A stretch of DNA of 6,582 nt, taken from positions 1-6,582 of the forward strand of contig JACVRU010000105.1 in the NCBI GenBank assembly GCA_014534295.1, written 5' to 3'. The translations under genes and the position numbers were made by a program. The DNA comes from Thermoleophilia bacterium. GTDB lineage: Bacteria > Actinomycetota > Thermoleophilia > Gaiellales > Gaiellaceae. The notes beneath the pieces are model-generated. The model had not been told where the DNA came from. It ran no database searches and saw only the letters and a list, made by a program, of their open reading frames with translations. Of this stretch, positions 1 to 6,120 are shown piece by piece (positions within the stretch are counted from its first letter, which is position 1; each line of letters starts with the position of its first letter).

Positions 1-2664
1 AAGCTCCACCAGTGCGGCCTGCCGAAGCTGATGGCGCTGGAGCTGTTCAAGCCGTTCATCATGAGCCGGCTCGTCGAGCGGAAGGTCGTCCAGAACATCA
101 AGGCGGCCAAGAAGTACGTCGAGTCGATGACGCCCGAGGTCTGGGACGTCCTCGAAGAAGTGATCGCCGAGCACCCGGTGCTGCTGAACCGCGCGCCGAC
201 GCTGCACCGCCTCGGGATCCAGGCCTTCGAGCCGGTGCTCGTGGAGGGCAAGGCGATCCAGATCCACCCGCTCGTCTGCCACGCGTACAACGCGGACTTC
301 GACGGCGACCAGATGGCGGTGCACCTGCCGCTGTCGGCGGAGGCGCAGGCCGAGGCGCGGCTGCTGATGCTCTCCTCGAACAACATCCTCTCGCCCGCCC
401 ACGGCCGTCCGCTGGCGACGCCGAGCAAGGACATGGTGCTCGGGATCTACTACCTGACGTACGCGGACCGCGACCTCGCCGCCCAGGACTCGACGAAGCT
501 GGACCCGCGGCCGAAGCGCTTCTCGTCCGAGGAAGAGGTGCTGTTCGCGCTCGAAGCCGGGCAGGTCGAGCTCCAGCAGGCGATCGAGTACCGCTGGCAG
601 GACGGCCTGCTGCTGACCACTCCGGGGCGCGTGATCTTCAACACGGAGGTCGACCGCGTCCTCGCAGAGGCGCTCGGCGAGCAGAACGGCGGCCCCGCGG
701 GCGCTTACCACGACTTCCTGAACAAGACGCTCGCCAAGCGCGAGATCGACGCCTTCATCGGCGAGCTCGTCGACCGCTACGGCGCCGCGACGATCTCCCG
801 CGTGCTCGACACGATCATGACGCTCGGGTTCGACCACGCGACGAAGGCCGGCGTGACCATCTCGAAGAACGACATGGTCATCCCGCCGGAGAAGGAGGAC
901 ATCCTCGCCGACTACGAGGAGCGCGTCTCCCGCGTCGAAGGCCAGTACATGCGCGGCCTGATCACCGACGAGGAGCGCCACGAGGCGATCGTCAACATCT
1001 GGACCGAGGCCACCGACGCCGTCGCCGACGCGATGGAGGAGAACCTCAACGAGCTGAACCCGATCTTCATGATGGCCAACTCGGGGGCCCGCGGCTCGAT
1101 GAAGCAGATCCGCCAGCTCGCCGGCATGCGCGGACTGATGGCGAATCCGAAGGGCGAGATCATCGAGCGGCCGATCAAGGCCAACTTCATGGAGGGCCTG
1201 TCGGTGCTCGAGTACTTCATCTCGACCCACGGCGCCCGCAAGGGCCTCGCCGACACGGCGCTCCGCACGGCCGACTCCGGCTATCTGACCCGGCGCCTCG
1301 TCGACGTCTCGCAGGACGTGATCGTCCGCGAGGCCGACTGCAAGACGAAGGAGTTCATCGAGCTGCCGCTGTTCCTCCCCGACGGGCTGAACAAGTCCGC
1401 GGCCGGCCGGGTGCTCGCCGACGACGTGCACAAGCCGCTCGCGACCGGGAAACCCGGCAAGACCGTCCTTGCCGAGAAGGGCGAGGAGATCACGCTGCCG
1501 CGGCTGCGCGAGATCGCCGCGGGCCTGGAGGAGCACGCCGAGGCCTTCGTGCTCCCGGTGCGCTCGGTGCTCAAGTGCAGGAGCGCCTACGGCCTCTGCC
1601 AGAAGTGCTACGGCATCTTCCTGGCGACCGGCACGAGCTGCGAGATCGGCGACGCCGTGGGGATCATCGCCGCGCAGTCGATCGGCGAGCCGGGCACGCA
1701 GCTGACGATGCGGACCTTCCACACGGGCGGCGTCGCCGGGGCGGACATCACGCACGGCCTGCCGCGCGTCGTCGAGATCTTCGAGGCGCGCAACCCGAAG
1801 GGGGCGGCGGTGCTCGCCGAGGTGGGCGGGCGCGTCGTGCTCGAGGAGACCGACCGCGGGCCGAAGGTCACCATCGTGCCCGACGAGGACGAGCCCCGCG
1901 AGTACCAGCTGCCGCGGCGGACGCGGCTCCTGGTCGCGGACGGGGAGGTCGTCGAGGCCGGCGACCCGCTCCACGAGGGCTCGATCAATCCCGCGGAGCT
2001 GCTGGACCTGAAGGGCTACACCGAGACCGAGCTGTACCTGGTCGGCGAGGTGCAGAAGGTCTACAAGTCCCAGGGCGTCGACATCCACGACAAGCACATC
2101 GAGCTGATCGTCCGTCAGATGCTCAAGAAGGTGCGCGTGGAGACGCCGGGCGACAGCGAGCTCCTGCCCGGCCAGCTCGTCGACCGTGCCGCCGTCGAGC
2201 GGGAGAACGCCCGGATCAAGAAGGAGAAGGGCGAGCAGGCGACCTACGAGCCGCTCATCCTCGGGATCACGAAGGCGTCGCTGGCGACCGAGTCCTTCCT
2301 CTCGGCTGCGTCCTTCCAGGAGACGACCAAGGTGCTCACCGACGCGGCGATCGAGGGGAAGACCGACCGTCTGCTCGGGCTGAAGGAGAACGTCATCATC
2401 GGGAAGCTGATCCCGGCGGCGACGGGGCTGAAGCGGTACCGCACCATCGAGATCACGCCCTCCGGGCCGCTCCCGGCGGCCGTCTACACGCGGCCGGACA
2501 CGGAGGCCGAGCTACGGGCGGCGCTGGAGGAGATCGGCACCGGCGACCTCGACTCGATCGGGCTCGACTTCGGGGGCTCACCGGACGGCGGGGACGACGT
2601 CGCGTCCCACGAGGCCGGCGAGGCCGAGGAAGTACCCGAGGTCGAGTCGCCCCTCGACGAGTAG
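1..2664 (+). CDS. rpoC: DNA-directed RNA polymerase subunit beta' (C-terminal part, 5' truncated by window)
   Basis: This is the catalytic large subunit of RNA polymerase, which with beta forms the active-site cleft for RNA synthesis. The reading frame is already open at base 1 and runs 887 codons to TAG at 2662; the missing start lies left of the window, roughly 360 residues by comparison with E. coli beta'. The Mg2+-binding motif NADFDGDQM is at 289-315, with its three aspartates at 295, 301 and 307. The bridge helix (GLADTALRTADSGYLTRRL) lies near 1243-1299. A zinc site is formed by a Cys codon at 1339 plus the CX6CX2C cluster at 1576, 1597 and 1606. The trigger loop LTMRTFHTGG is at 1702-1731 and continues straight into DITHGLPRV, so the SI3 insertion of E. 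coli is absent. The last 31 residues are acidic and contain no Lys or Arg. No frameshift is seen. rpoB would be expected just upstream. Confidence 0.98.
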   Translation, partial: KLHQCGLPKLMALELFKPFIMSRLVERKVVQNIKAAKKYVESMTPEVWDVLEEVIAEHPVLLNRAPTLHRLGIQAFEPVLVEGKAIQIHPLVCHAYNADFDGDQMAVHLPLSAEAQAEARLLMLSSNNILSPAHGRPLATPSKDMVLGIYYLTYADRDLAAQDSTKLDPRPKRFSSEEEVLFALEAGQVELQQAIEYRWQDGLLLTTPGRVIFNTEVDRVLAEALGEQNGGPAGAYHDFLNKTLAKREIDAFIGELVDRYGAATISRVLDTIMTLGFDHATKAGVTISKNDMVIPPEKEDILADYEERVSRVEGQYMRGLITDEERHEAIVNIWTEATDAVADAMEENLNELNPIFMMANSGARGSMKQIRQLAGMRGLMANPKGEIIERPIKANFMEGLSVLEYFISTHGARKGLADTALRTADSGYLTRRLVDVSQDVIVREADCKTKEFIELPLFLPDGLNKSAAGRVLADDVHKPLATGKPGKTVLAEKGEEITLPRLREIAAGLEEHAEAFVLPVRSVLKCRSAYGLCQKCYGIFLATGTSCEIGDAVGIIAAQSIGEPGTQLTMRTFHTGGVAGADITHGLPRVVEIFEARNPKGAAVLAEVGGRVVLEETDRGPKVTIVPDEDEPREYQLPRRTRLLVADGEVVEAGDPLHEGSINPAELLDLKGYTETELYLVGEVQKVYKSQGVDIHDKHIELIVRQMLKKVRVETPGDSELLPGQLVDRAAVERENARIKKEKGEQATYEPLILGITKASLATESFLSAASFQETTKVLTDAAIEGKTDRLLGLKENVIIGKLIPAATGLKRYRTIEITPSGPLPAAVYTRPDTEAELRAALEEIGTGDLDSIGLDFGGSPDGGDDVASHEAGEAEEVPEVESPLDE

Positions 2665-2669
2665 GCGCG

Positions 2670-2693
2670 CAGGGGGAACCAAGGTTCCCCCTG
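2670..2693. terminator. Perfect hairpin just after rpoC, probable (bidirectional) terminator
   Basis: CAGGGGGAACC (2670-2680) and GGTTCCCCCTG (2683-2693) are perfect 11-base inverted repeats separated by AA. In RNA this gives about a 10-bp stem closed by a four-base loop. It begins six bases after the rpoC stop codon. No T tract follows on either strand, so it is not a textbook intrinsic terminator. U-poor hairpins of this kind are often assigned as terminators in high-GC actinobacteria. It lies between convergent genes and could act on both rpoC and the aldo/keto reductase transcripts. Confidence 0.7.
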
Positions 2694-2738
2694 CCAACCA
2701 ACTCCCGTTACGCCTGGCCTGCGGGCCGGCTGGTTGGC
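2693..2738. repeat. Second inverted repeat in the convergent gap, possible back-up terminator
   Basis: GCCAACCA (2693-2700) pairs perfectly with TGGTTGGC (2731-2738). Directly inside it, 2712-2730 forms a smaller hairpin: GCC, bulged T, GGCC, loop TGCG, GGCC, GGC. Together they make one stem with an 11-base bulge on the 5' side (2701-2711). The structure abuts the first hairpin and shares base 2693 with it. The rest of the gap (2739-2820) shows no gene or recognisable site. A role as tandem terminator is inference. Confidence 0.45.
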
Positions 2739-2820
2739 GCCCCGAAGGTGCTCACGTGCTGCTCGCTCCCGATGTCCGGCGCTGGACGACGATCCGAAGG
2801 CGTGGTACCGAGCGGCGAGG

Positions 2821-3720
2821 CTACGCGGACCGGATCCGCTCGAGCTGGTCCGCGGACGGCTCCCACGCGCCGGCCTCGGCGTTCTCGCGCACCTGCTCCG
2901 GCTTCGTCGCGCCCGCGATCACCGACAGCACGGCCGGCTGGGCCGCGAGGCCGCCGATCGCCACCGCGAGCAGGGGGACGCCGAGCTCGTCCGCGACCGC
3001 CGACAGGCTCTCGACCCGCTCGAGGTCGGCGTCGTCGACGGGGTGGCCGTGCAGCCGCGTGCCCTCGGCAGGCGGCCGGTCCCGCCCGACCTTGCCCGTC
3101 AGCAGCCCGCTGGCGAGAGGGAAGTACGGGATGAAGCCGACGCCGAGCCGCTCGCAGGCGGGGAGGAGGTCCTGCTCGGCGTCGCGGCGGAGCCAGGAGT
3201 ACTGGCTCTGCTCCGAGGCATAGGGGCCGCGGGCGAGCGAGGCGGCTTCCTCGACCTGCCCCGCGGAGTGGTTCGAGGTGCCGTAGGCGCGGATCTTCCC
3301 CTCGCGGACGAGCTCGTCGAGCGCGCCGATCGTCTCCTCGAGCGGCGTCACGTTGTCGGGCCGGTGGTACTGGTAGAGGTCGATCCAGTCGGTCTGGAGC
3401 CGCCGTAGCGAGGCGTCGAGCGCCTTCCGGATGTACGCGCCCGAGCCGCGCGCCTCCTCGCCGTCTCCCATGTCGTGCCCGAACTTCGTCGCCAGGACCA
3501 CCCGCTCGCGCCGCCCCGCCAGCGCCCCGCCGATGATCTCCTCGCTGCCGCCGCGGTTCCCGTAGACGTCGGCGGTGTCGATGAAGGTCACACCGGCGTC
3601 GAGCGCCGCGTCGATGACCGCGCGCGACGCGTCCTCGTCGATGCGGCCGCCGAAGTTGTTGCAGCCGAGGCCGACGACGCTCACCTCGAGCCCGGTGTCG
3701 CCCAGCGGACGCGTGCGCAT
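2821..3720 (-). CDS. Aldo/keto reductase, NADPH-dependent oxidoreductase family
   Basis: A 299-residue soluble (alpha/beta)8-barrel oxidoreductase, expected to reduce an aldehyde or ketone with NAD(P)H in the cytoplasm; the substrate cannot be told from sequence. The N-terminus MRTRPLGDTGLEVSVVGLG is the usual family opening. The full catalytic tetrad is visible: Asp48 and Tyr53 in FIDTADVYG, Lys79 in LATKFG and His119 in YQYHRPD. Further family signatures are YGTSNHS (146-152), the QYSWL segment (173-177), PLASGLLTGK (201-210) and the cofactor-phosphate region VIAGATKPEQVRENAEA (267-283). Length is normal for the family and nothing is missing. It faces rpoC tail to tail and is divergent from the 3761 gene with only 40 bases between starts. 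No Shine-Dalgarno precedes the ATG, and a TAGGCT -10-like hexamer ends nine bases upstream of its A, so the mRNA may be leaderless. Closest well-known relatives would be Tas/YhdN-type reductases (inference). Confidence 0.93.
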   Translation of the reverse strand: MRTRPLGDTGLEVSVVGLGCNNFGGRIDEDASRAVIDAALDAGVTFIDTADVYGNRGGSEEIIGGALAGRRERVVLATKFGHDMGDGEEARGSGAYIRKALDASLRRLQTDWIDLYQYHRPDNVTPLEETIGALDELVREGKIRAYGTSNHSAGQVEEAASLARGPYASEQSQYSWLRRDAEQDLLPACERLGVGFIPYFPLASGLLTGKVGRDRPPAEGTRLHGHPVDDADLERVESLSAVADELGVPLLAVAIGGLAAQPAVLSVIAGATKPEQVRENAEAGAWEPSADQLERIRSA

Positions 3721-3723
3721 GGG

Positions 3724-3738
3724 CGACTAGCCTAGTCG
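3724..3738. promoter_or_regulatory. Perfect palindrome in the divergent promoter region, candidate operator
   Basis: CGACTAG (3724-3730), a central C, then CTAGTCG (3732-3738) form a perfect seven-base inverted repeat in the 40-base gap between the reductase and the 3761 gene. It contains a TANNNT -10-like hexamer on each strand: TAGCCT at 3728-3733 (+) and TAGGCT at 3734-3729 (-). The symmetry and position suit a dimeric regulator acting on both genes, or simply two overlapping promoters. No regulator gene is visible nearby, so the binding partner is unknown. Confidence 0.45.
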
Positions 3739-3740
3739 TC

Positions 3741-3749
3741 TGCTACAAG
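3741..3749 (+). promoter_or_regulatory. Possible extended -10 promoter element for the 3761 gene
   Basis: TGCTACAAG has the TGN extension followed by TACAAG, a 4/6 match to TATAAT. It resembles the TGCTAGACT in front of rpsL. A start of transcription about seven bases downstream would leave an untranslated leader of only a few bases before the ATG at 3761. No convincing -35 hexamer is present at the usual distance. Confidence 0.35.
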
Positions 3750-3760
3750 AACGCGGGCGG

Positions 3761-5494
3761 ATGAAGAAGCTCCTGCTGGCCCCCCTGCTCGTGCTCGCAG
3801 CCCTCGCCCTGCCGGGGACCGCGCTTGCCGGCCCGTGCGGCCTGCCGGACTCCAAGCCGCTCTGGATCGACTTCTCGACCCCGGACGTGGCGCACATCTT
3901 CGGGCGGCCGGGCGTCGTCACCGCGGTCTCGAGCGGCGACTTCCCGGCGCGGATGCGGGCCGCCGGCGCCCACACGATCTACTGGGACATGTACCTCAAC
4001 CGGCGGGTGGGCACGCCCTGGGCGCCCGCCGACGCGGACCTGATCGAGGACCGCGCCCAGCAGCTCTACGAGATCGCGGCCCGTCAGACGGCTTGCGCGA
4101 CGCCGCCGATCATCCTCAACGAGCTCTTCGGAGCCCAGCTGGAGACGCCGTGGACGGCTTCGAACGAGCAGTATCGGGCGAACGTGCTCGCGCTCGTCCG
4201 CGGCCTGGCCGCCCGCGGGGCGCGCCCGATGCTCCTCCTCTCCCGCGCCCCGTACACGAGCAGCGAGCAGGCCGCGCAGTGGTGGCGGGCCGTCGCCGAG
4301 GTCTCGGACATCCTCCCCGAGACCTATTTCGGCGGCCGGCTGCTCTGGAAGGAGGGCCCGATCCTCGCGAACCGCCGCATGCGGACCGCGATGCGGAACG
4401 CGATCGGCCGGCTGACGTCCGTCGGCATCCCCACGTCGCGCATCGGCCTGGTGCTCGGCTTCTTCAGCAGGGGCTTCGCGGGCGGGCGCGAGGGCATCGC
4501 CCCGGACGAGAACTGGTACCGCATAGTCAAGTGGCACGCCCGCGCCGCCCGCGAGGTGGCCGGCGAGACCAAGATCGCCTCGATCGTCTCCTGGGGCTGG
4601 GCGCCGTACTCGCAGAGCGCGCGTGACCTGTCCGACGTGCCGGCGACCGCCTGCGTCTACCTCTGGGCGCGCGACCCGGGCGCGCGCTTCTGCGACGGGC
4701 TCCGCGCCGCCGGCCCGAGGTTCGAGGCCGACCTGCGCGAGGGCCAGCTCGTCTTCCCCGGCGGCGCACGGTGCGTGACGAACGGCCGGCGGCTCTCCGC
4801 CGGCGAAGTCGCGGCGCTCTCGCGGGTCACCGGCGACCCCTCCGTCGCCTTCTCGATCGTCTACGGCCGGGCGGCGGAGAACATCACACGCGTCTCGCCG
4901 GCGCAGGTGGCGACCGCGGAGCGGCGGATCGTCAGGCTCCGCTTCGGCGGCAGCCGGGGGCGCTACCTGGCCGCGCTGCGGGAGGCAGGCGCGAACCTCG
5001 CGGTCGCCCGCGCGGCGCTCGCGGACGAGCTCCGCCGCCGGCAGGTTGCGTCCACCATGAGCGGCCGCGTCCCGGAGTCCGAGATCAGGACCTTCTACAG
5101 CTCGTACCCCGACCTCGAGGTGCGGCCGGTCGCGGCCGACCCCGCTCCCTGGTGGCTCGGAGACCGGCCGCGCGGGCTCGCTCTGGTCGGCGTGGCGCCC
5201 CAGAGCGTCTTCACGATGCCGGAGGGCAAGGAGGCGGTCGTGCTCGGGCTCGACGGCAGCTACACCGTCACCGCCCTCGGCGAGACGGCGACCCTCGGCG
5301 CGGTGCCGCTCGCCCAGGCCCGGCACGCGATCGCGGCCGCCCTGCGCATCTTCGCCCGCAGGGCGGAGTTCGAGCGCTGGACGCTCGCCCGCCAGCGCGG
5401 CCTGCTCCCGCTGACGATCTGCCGCCAGGACGTGATGCCGCAGCCGAGCACGATCCGCGTCACCGACTTCCTGCCCTTCCTGGCGCTCGATTAG
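3761..5494 (+). CDS. Exported two-part protein: glycoside-hydrolase-like N-terminal half, SurA/PrsA-like C-terminal half
   Basis: A 577-residue protein whose function I cannot name. Residues 1-23 are a classic Sec signal peptide: Lys2-Lys3, a leucine/alanine-rich core and an ALA cleavage site before Gly24. There is no lipobox and no later membrane span, so it is probably secreted. Residues about 34-290 alternate hydrophobic strands and helices like a TIM barrel; candidate strand ends are HTIYWDMY (71-78), IILNELFG (117-124, with an Asn120-Glu121 pair), PMLLLSRAPY (156-165), ILPETYFGG (184-192) and SIVSWGWAPY (274-283). This recalls clan-A glycoside hydrolases, but no family is identified. Residues about 376-577 resemble the N-terminal helical region of SurA/PrsA foldases: GSRGRYLAALREAG, ARAALADELRRRQV, a PESEIRTFY segment, then a degenerate parvulin-like stretch and FERWTLARQR. 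Six cysteines remain in the mature form. The ATG is chosen because the signal peptide follows directly; its ribosome site (GGGCGG) is weak and adjacent. The domain assignments are inference. Confidence 0.88.
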   Translation: MKKLLLAPLLVLAALALPGTALAGPCGLPDSKPLWIDFSTPDVAHIFGRPGVVTAVSSGDFPARMRAAGAHTIYWDMYLNRRVGTPWAPADADLIEDRAQQLYEIAARQTACATPPIILNELFGAQLETPWTASNEQYRANVLALVRGLAARGARPMLLLSRAPYTSSEQAAQWWRAVAEVSDILPETYFGGRLLWKEGPILANRRMRTAMRNAIGRLTSVGIPTSRIGLVLGFFSRGFAGGREGIAPDENWYRIVKWHARAAREVAGETKIASIVSWGWAPYSQSARDLSDVPATACVYLWARDPGARFCDGLRAAGPRFEADLREGQLVFPGGARCVTNGRRLSAGEVAALSRVTGDPSVAFSIVYGRAAENITRVSPAQVATAERRIVRLRFGGSRGRYLAALREAGANLAVARAALADELRRRQVASTMSGRVPESEIRTFYSSYPDLEVRPVAADPAPWWLGDRPRGLALVGVAPQSVFTMPEGKEAVVLGLDGSYTVTALGETATLGAVPLAQARHAIAAALRIFARRAEFERWTLARQRGLLPLTICRQDVMPQPSTIRVTDFLPFLALD

Positions 5495-5520
5495 CGCGGT
5501 GCGCCCGCGCCCGTGGGGCC

Positions 5521-5552
5521 CGTAGGCCTGTCTGTGTCCACTCGCGTAGGCC
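5521..5552 (+). repeat. Short direct repeat CGTAGGCC downstream of the exported-protein gene
   Basis: CGTAGGCC occurs at 5521-5528 and again at 5545-5552, 24 bases apart start to start. It lies in the non-coding stretch after the 3761 gene. Two copies of eight bases in GC-rich DNA may be chance, and no function is assigned. Confidence 0.25.
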
Positions 5553-5565
5553 CGGCGGAGCCGCC

Positions 5566-5592
5566 GCCGCGCCCGACCTGTGCGGGCGCGGC
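5566..5592 (+). terminator. Perfect 10-bp hairpin, probable terminator of the exported-protein gene
   Basis: GCCGCGCCCG (5566-5575) and CGGGCGCGGC (5583-5592) are perfect inverted repeats around a seven-base loop ACCTGTG. The stem is nearly all G:C and lies 71 bases after the stop codon of the 3761 gene and before the rpsL promoter. No T tract follows. Its position and stability fit a U-less terminator. Confidence 0.55.
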
Positions 5593-5621
5593 TCACGAAC
5601 GCGCTCCGTTAGTGCCTTTCC

Positions 5622-5650
5622 CGGCCGCGAGTCCGACGGACTTGCGGCCG
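5622..5650. promoter_or_regulatory. Long inverted repeat overlapping the rpsL promoter, second terminator or operator
   Basis: Bases 5622-5635 pair with 5637-5650 around a central A at 5636. Thirteen of 14 positions are complementary, and the remaining G5629/T5643 can wobble in RNA. The core is AGTCCG-A-CGGACT. Its right arm ends five bases before the TGCTAGACT promoter element, so the repeat covers the -35 region. It could be a terminator protecting rpsL from upstream transcription, or a dimer operator over the promoter. Sequence alone does not decide. Confidence 0.5.
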
Positions 5651-5655
5651 ACTCC

Positions 5656-5664
5656 TGCTAGACT
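5656..5664 (+). promoter_or_regulatory. Extended -10 promoter for rpsL-rpsG
   Basis: TGCTAGACT contains the TGN extension and TAGACT, which fits the actinobacterial TANNNT -10 and matches TATAAT at four of six bases. A transcription start near 5671 would give a leader of roughly 75 bases. The base stretch at -35 distance (about 5635-5641) is a poor TTGACA match; TTGCGG at 5642-5647 is too close to serve. Confidence 0.55.
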
Positions 5665-5676
5665 CCGCCGTCGTTT

Positions 5677-5699
5677 GGGCGAGGCGAGTCGTCGCGCCC
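5677..5699 (+). other. Leader hairpin in the rpsL 5' untranslated region
   Basis: GGGCG (5677-5681) pairs with CGCCC (5695-5699), and CGA (5685-5687) with TCG (5692-5694) around loop GTCG, leaving a three-base bulge AGG. It sits in the predicted leader, about 33 bases before the Shine-Dalgarno, so it does not mask it. A regulatory role is speculative. Confidence 0.3.
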
Positions 5700-5731
5700 G
5701 TTCTCGCTGTGTCCCTCGATCCTGAAACACC

Positions 5732-5737
5732 AAGGAG
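5732..5737 (+). promoter_or_regulatory. Shine-Dalgarno fixing the TTG start of rpsL
   Basis: AAGGAG lies nine bases before TTG at 5747. It is the only strong ribosome-binding site nearby and, together with the conserved N-terminus PTVNQLV, supports the rare TTG start. Confidence 0.85.
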
Positions 5738-5746
5738 CTCTTTTCG

Positions 5747-6118
5747 TTGCCCACCGTGAACCAGCTCGTGAGGAAGGGCCGGACTTCGCCCACGGCGAAG
5801 ACGAAGACCAAGGCCCTCCGCGGCGCGCCGCAGAAGCGGGGCGTCTGCACGCGCGTCTACACGACCACCCCGAAGAAGCCGAACTCGGCGCTTCGGAAGG
5901 TCGCGCGCGTCCGGCTGACGAACGGGATGGAGGTGACGACCTACATCCCCGGCGAGGGGCACAACCTGCAGGAGCACTCGGTCGTCCTGATCCGCGGCGG
6001 CCGCGTCCGCGACCTGCCGGGCATCCGTTACAAGGTGATCCGCGCCGCGCTCGACACGGCCGGCGTGACCGACCGCAAGCAGGCGCGCTCCAAGTACGGC
6101 GCCAAGCTCAGAGGGTAA
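5747..6118 (+). CDS. rpsL: 30S ribosomal protein S12
   Basis: A 123-residue protein of the 30S decoding centre that contacts the A-site codon-anticodon helix and governs accuracy and streptomycin sensitivity. It is full length for the family and matches from MPTVNQLVRKGR to the C-terminal RKQARSKYGAKLRG. The loops QKRGVCTRVYTTTPKKPNSALRK (residues 29-51) and GEGHNLQEHS (69-78) are conserved. Lys43, a main streptomycin position, is present. Position 88 in GGRVRDLPG is Arg, where E. coli and Mycobacterium tuberculosis have Lys; Asp89, the residue methylthiolated by RimO in some bacteria, is kept. The start is TTG with a good Shine-Dalgarno. It is the first gene of the str operon here, with its own probable promoter and with rpsG two bases downstream. 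Confidence 0.99.
   Translation: MPTVNQLVRKGRTSPTAKTKTKALRGAPQKRGVCTRVYTTTPKKPNSALRKVARVRLTNGMEVTTYIPGEGHNLQEHSVVLIRGGRVRDLPGIRYKVIRAALDTAGVTDRKQARSKYGAKLRG
6111..6115 (+). promoter_or_regulatory. Ribosome-binding site of rpsG inside the rpsL end
   Basis: GAGGG forms the last sense bases of rpsL and lies five bases before the rpsG ATG. The rpsG ribosome site is thus embedded in rpsL, which favours translational coupling of the two genes. Confidence 0.6.
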
Positions 6119-6120
6119 CG

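Noticed and set aside
2753..2758. CACGTG palindrome in the gap after rpoC.
   Set aside because: It is a six-base palindrome with no symmetric extension and no promoter nearby; expected by chance.
12..3134. A 1040-codon open frame on the + strand overlapping rpoC and beyond.
   Set aside because: It is out of frame with the unmistakable rpoC sequence and is an Arg/Ala/Gly/Pro-rich translation with no domain. Such long shadows are expected at this G+C.
2734..3408. A 224-codon + strand frame overlapping the aldo/keto reductase, starting just after the rpoC hairpins.
   Set aside because: It lies opposite the reductase, whose catalytic tetrad and full-length family match are clear; the + strand translation shows no domain.
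5505..5591. CCGCGCCCG at 5505-5513 pairing with CGGGCGCGG at 5583-5591 as a large hairpin.
   Set aside because: The loop would be about 70 bases, and the right arm is better used by the adjacent perfect hairpin at 5566-5592; likely GC-rich coincidence.
3743..5596. A 617-codon open frame on the minus strand opposite the exported-protein gene.
   Set aside because: Its translation is low-complexity Arg/Ala/Gly/Glu-rich, with no motif. The + strand frame has a signal peptide and protein-like alternation, so this is an antisense shadow.
5642..5647. TTGCGG as a -35 element for the rpsL promoter.
   Set aside because: Only 11 bases separate it from TAGACT, too few for a normal sigma factor, and it is explained as part of the inverted repeat arm.
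4771..5661. A 296-codon + strand frame overlapping the second half of the exported-protein gene and the rpsL promoter.
   Set aside because: The translation is Arg/Ala/Gly/Pro-rich without domains and overlaps a better-supported gene in another frame.
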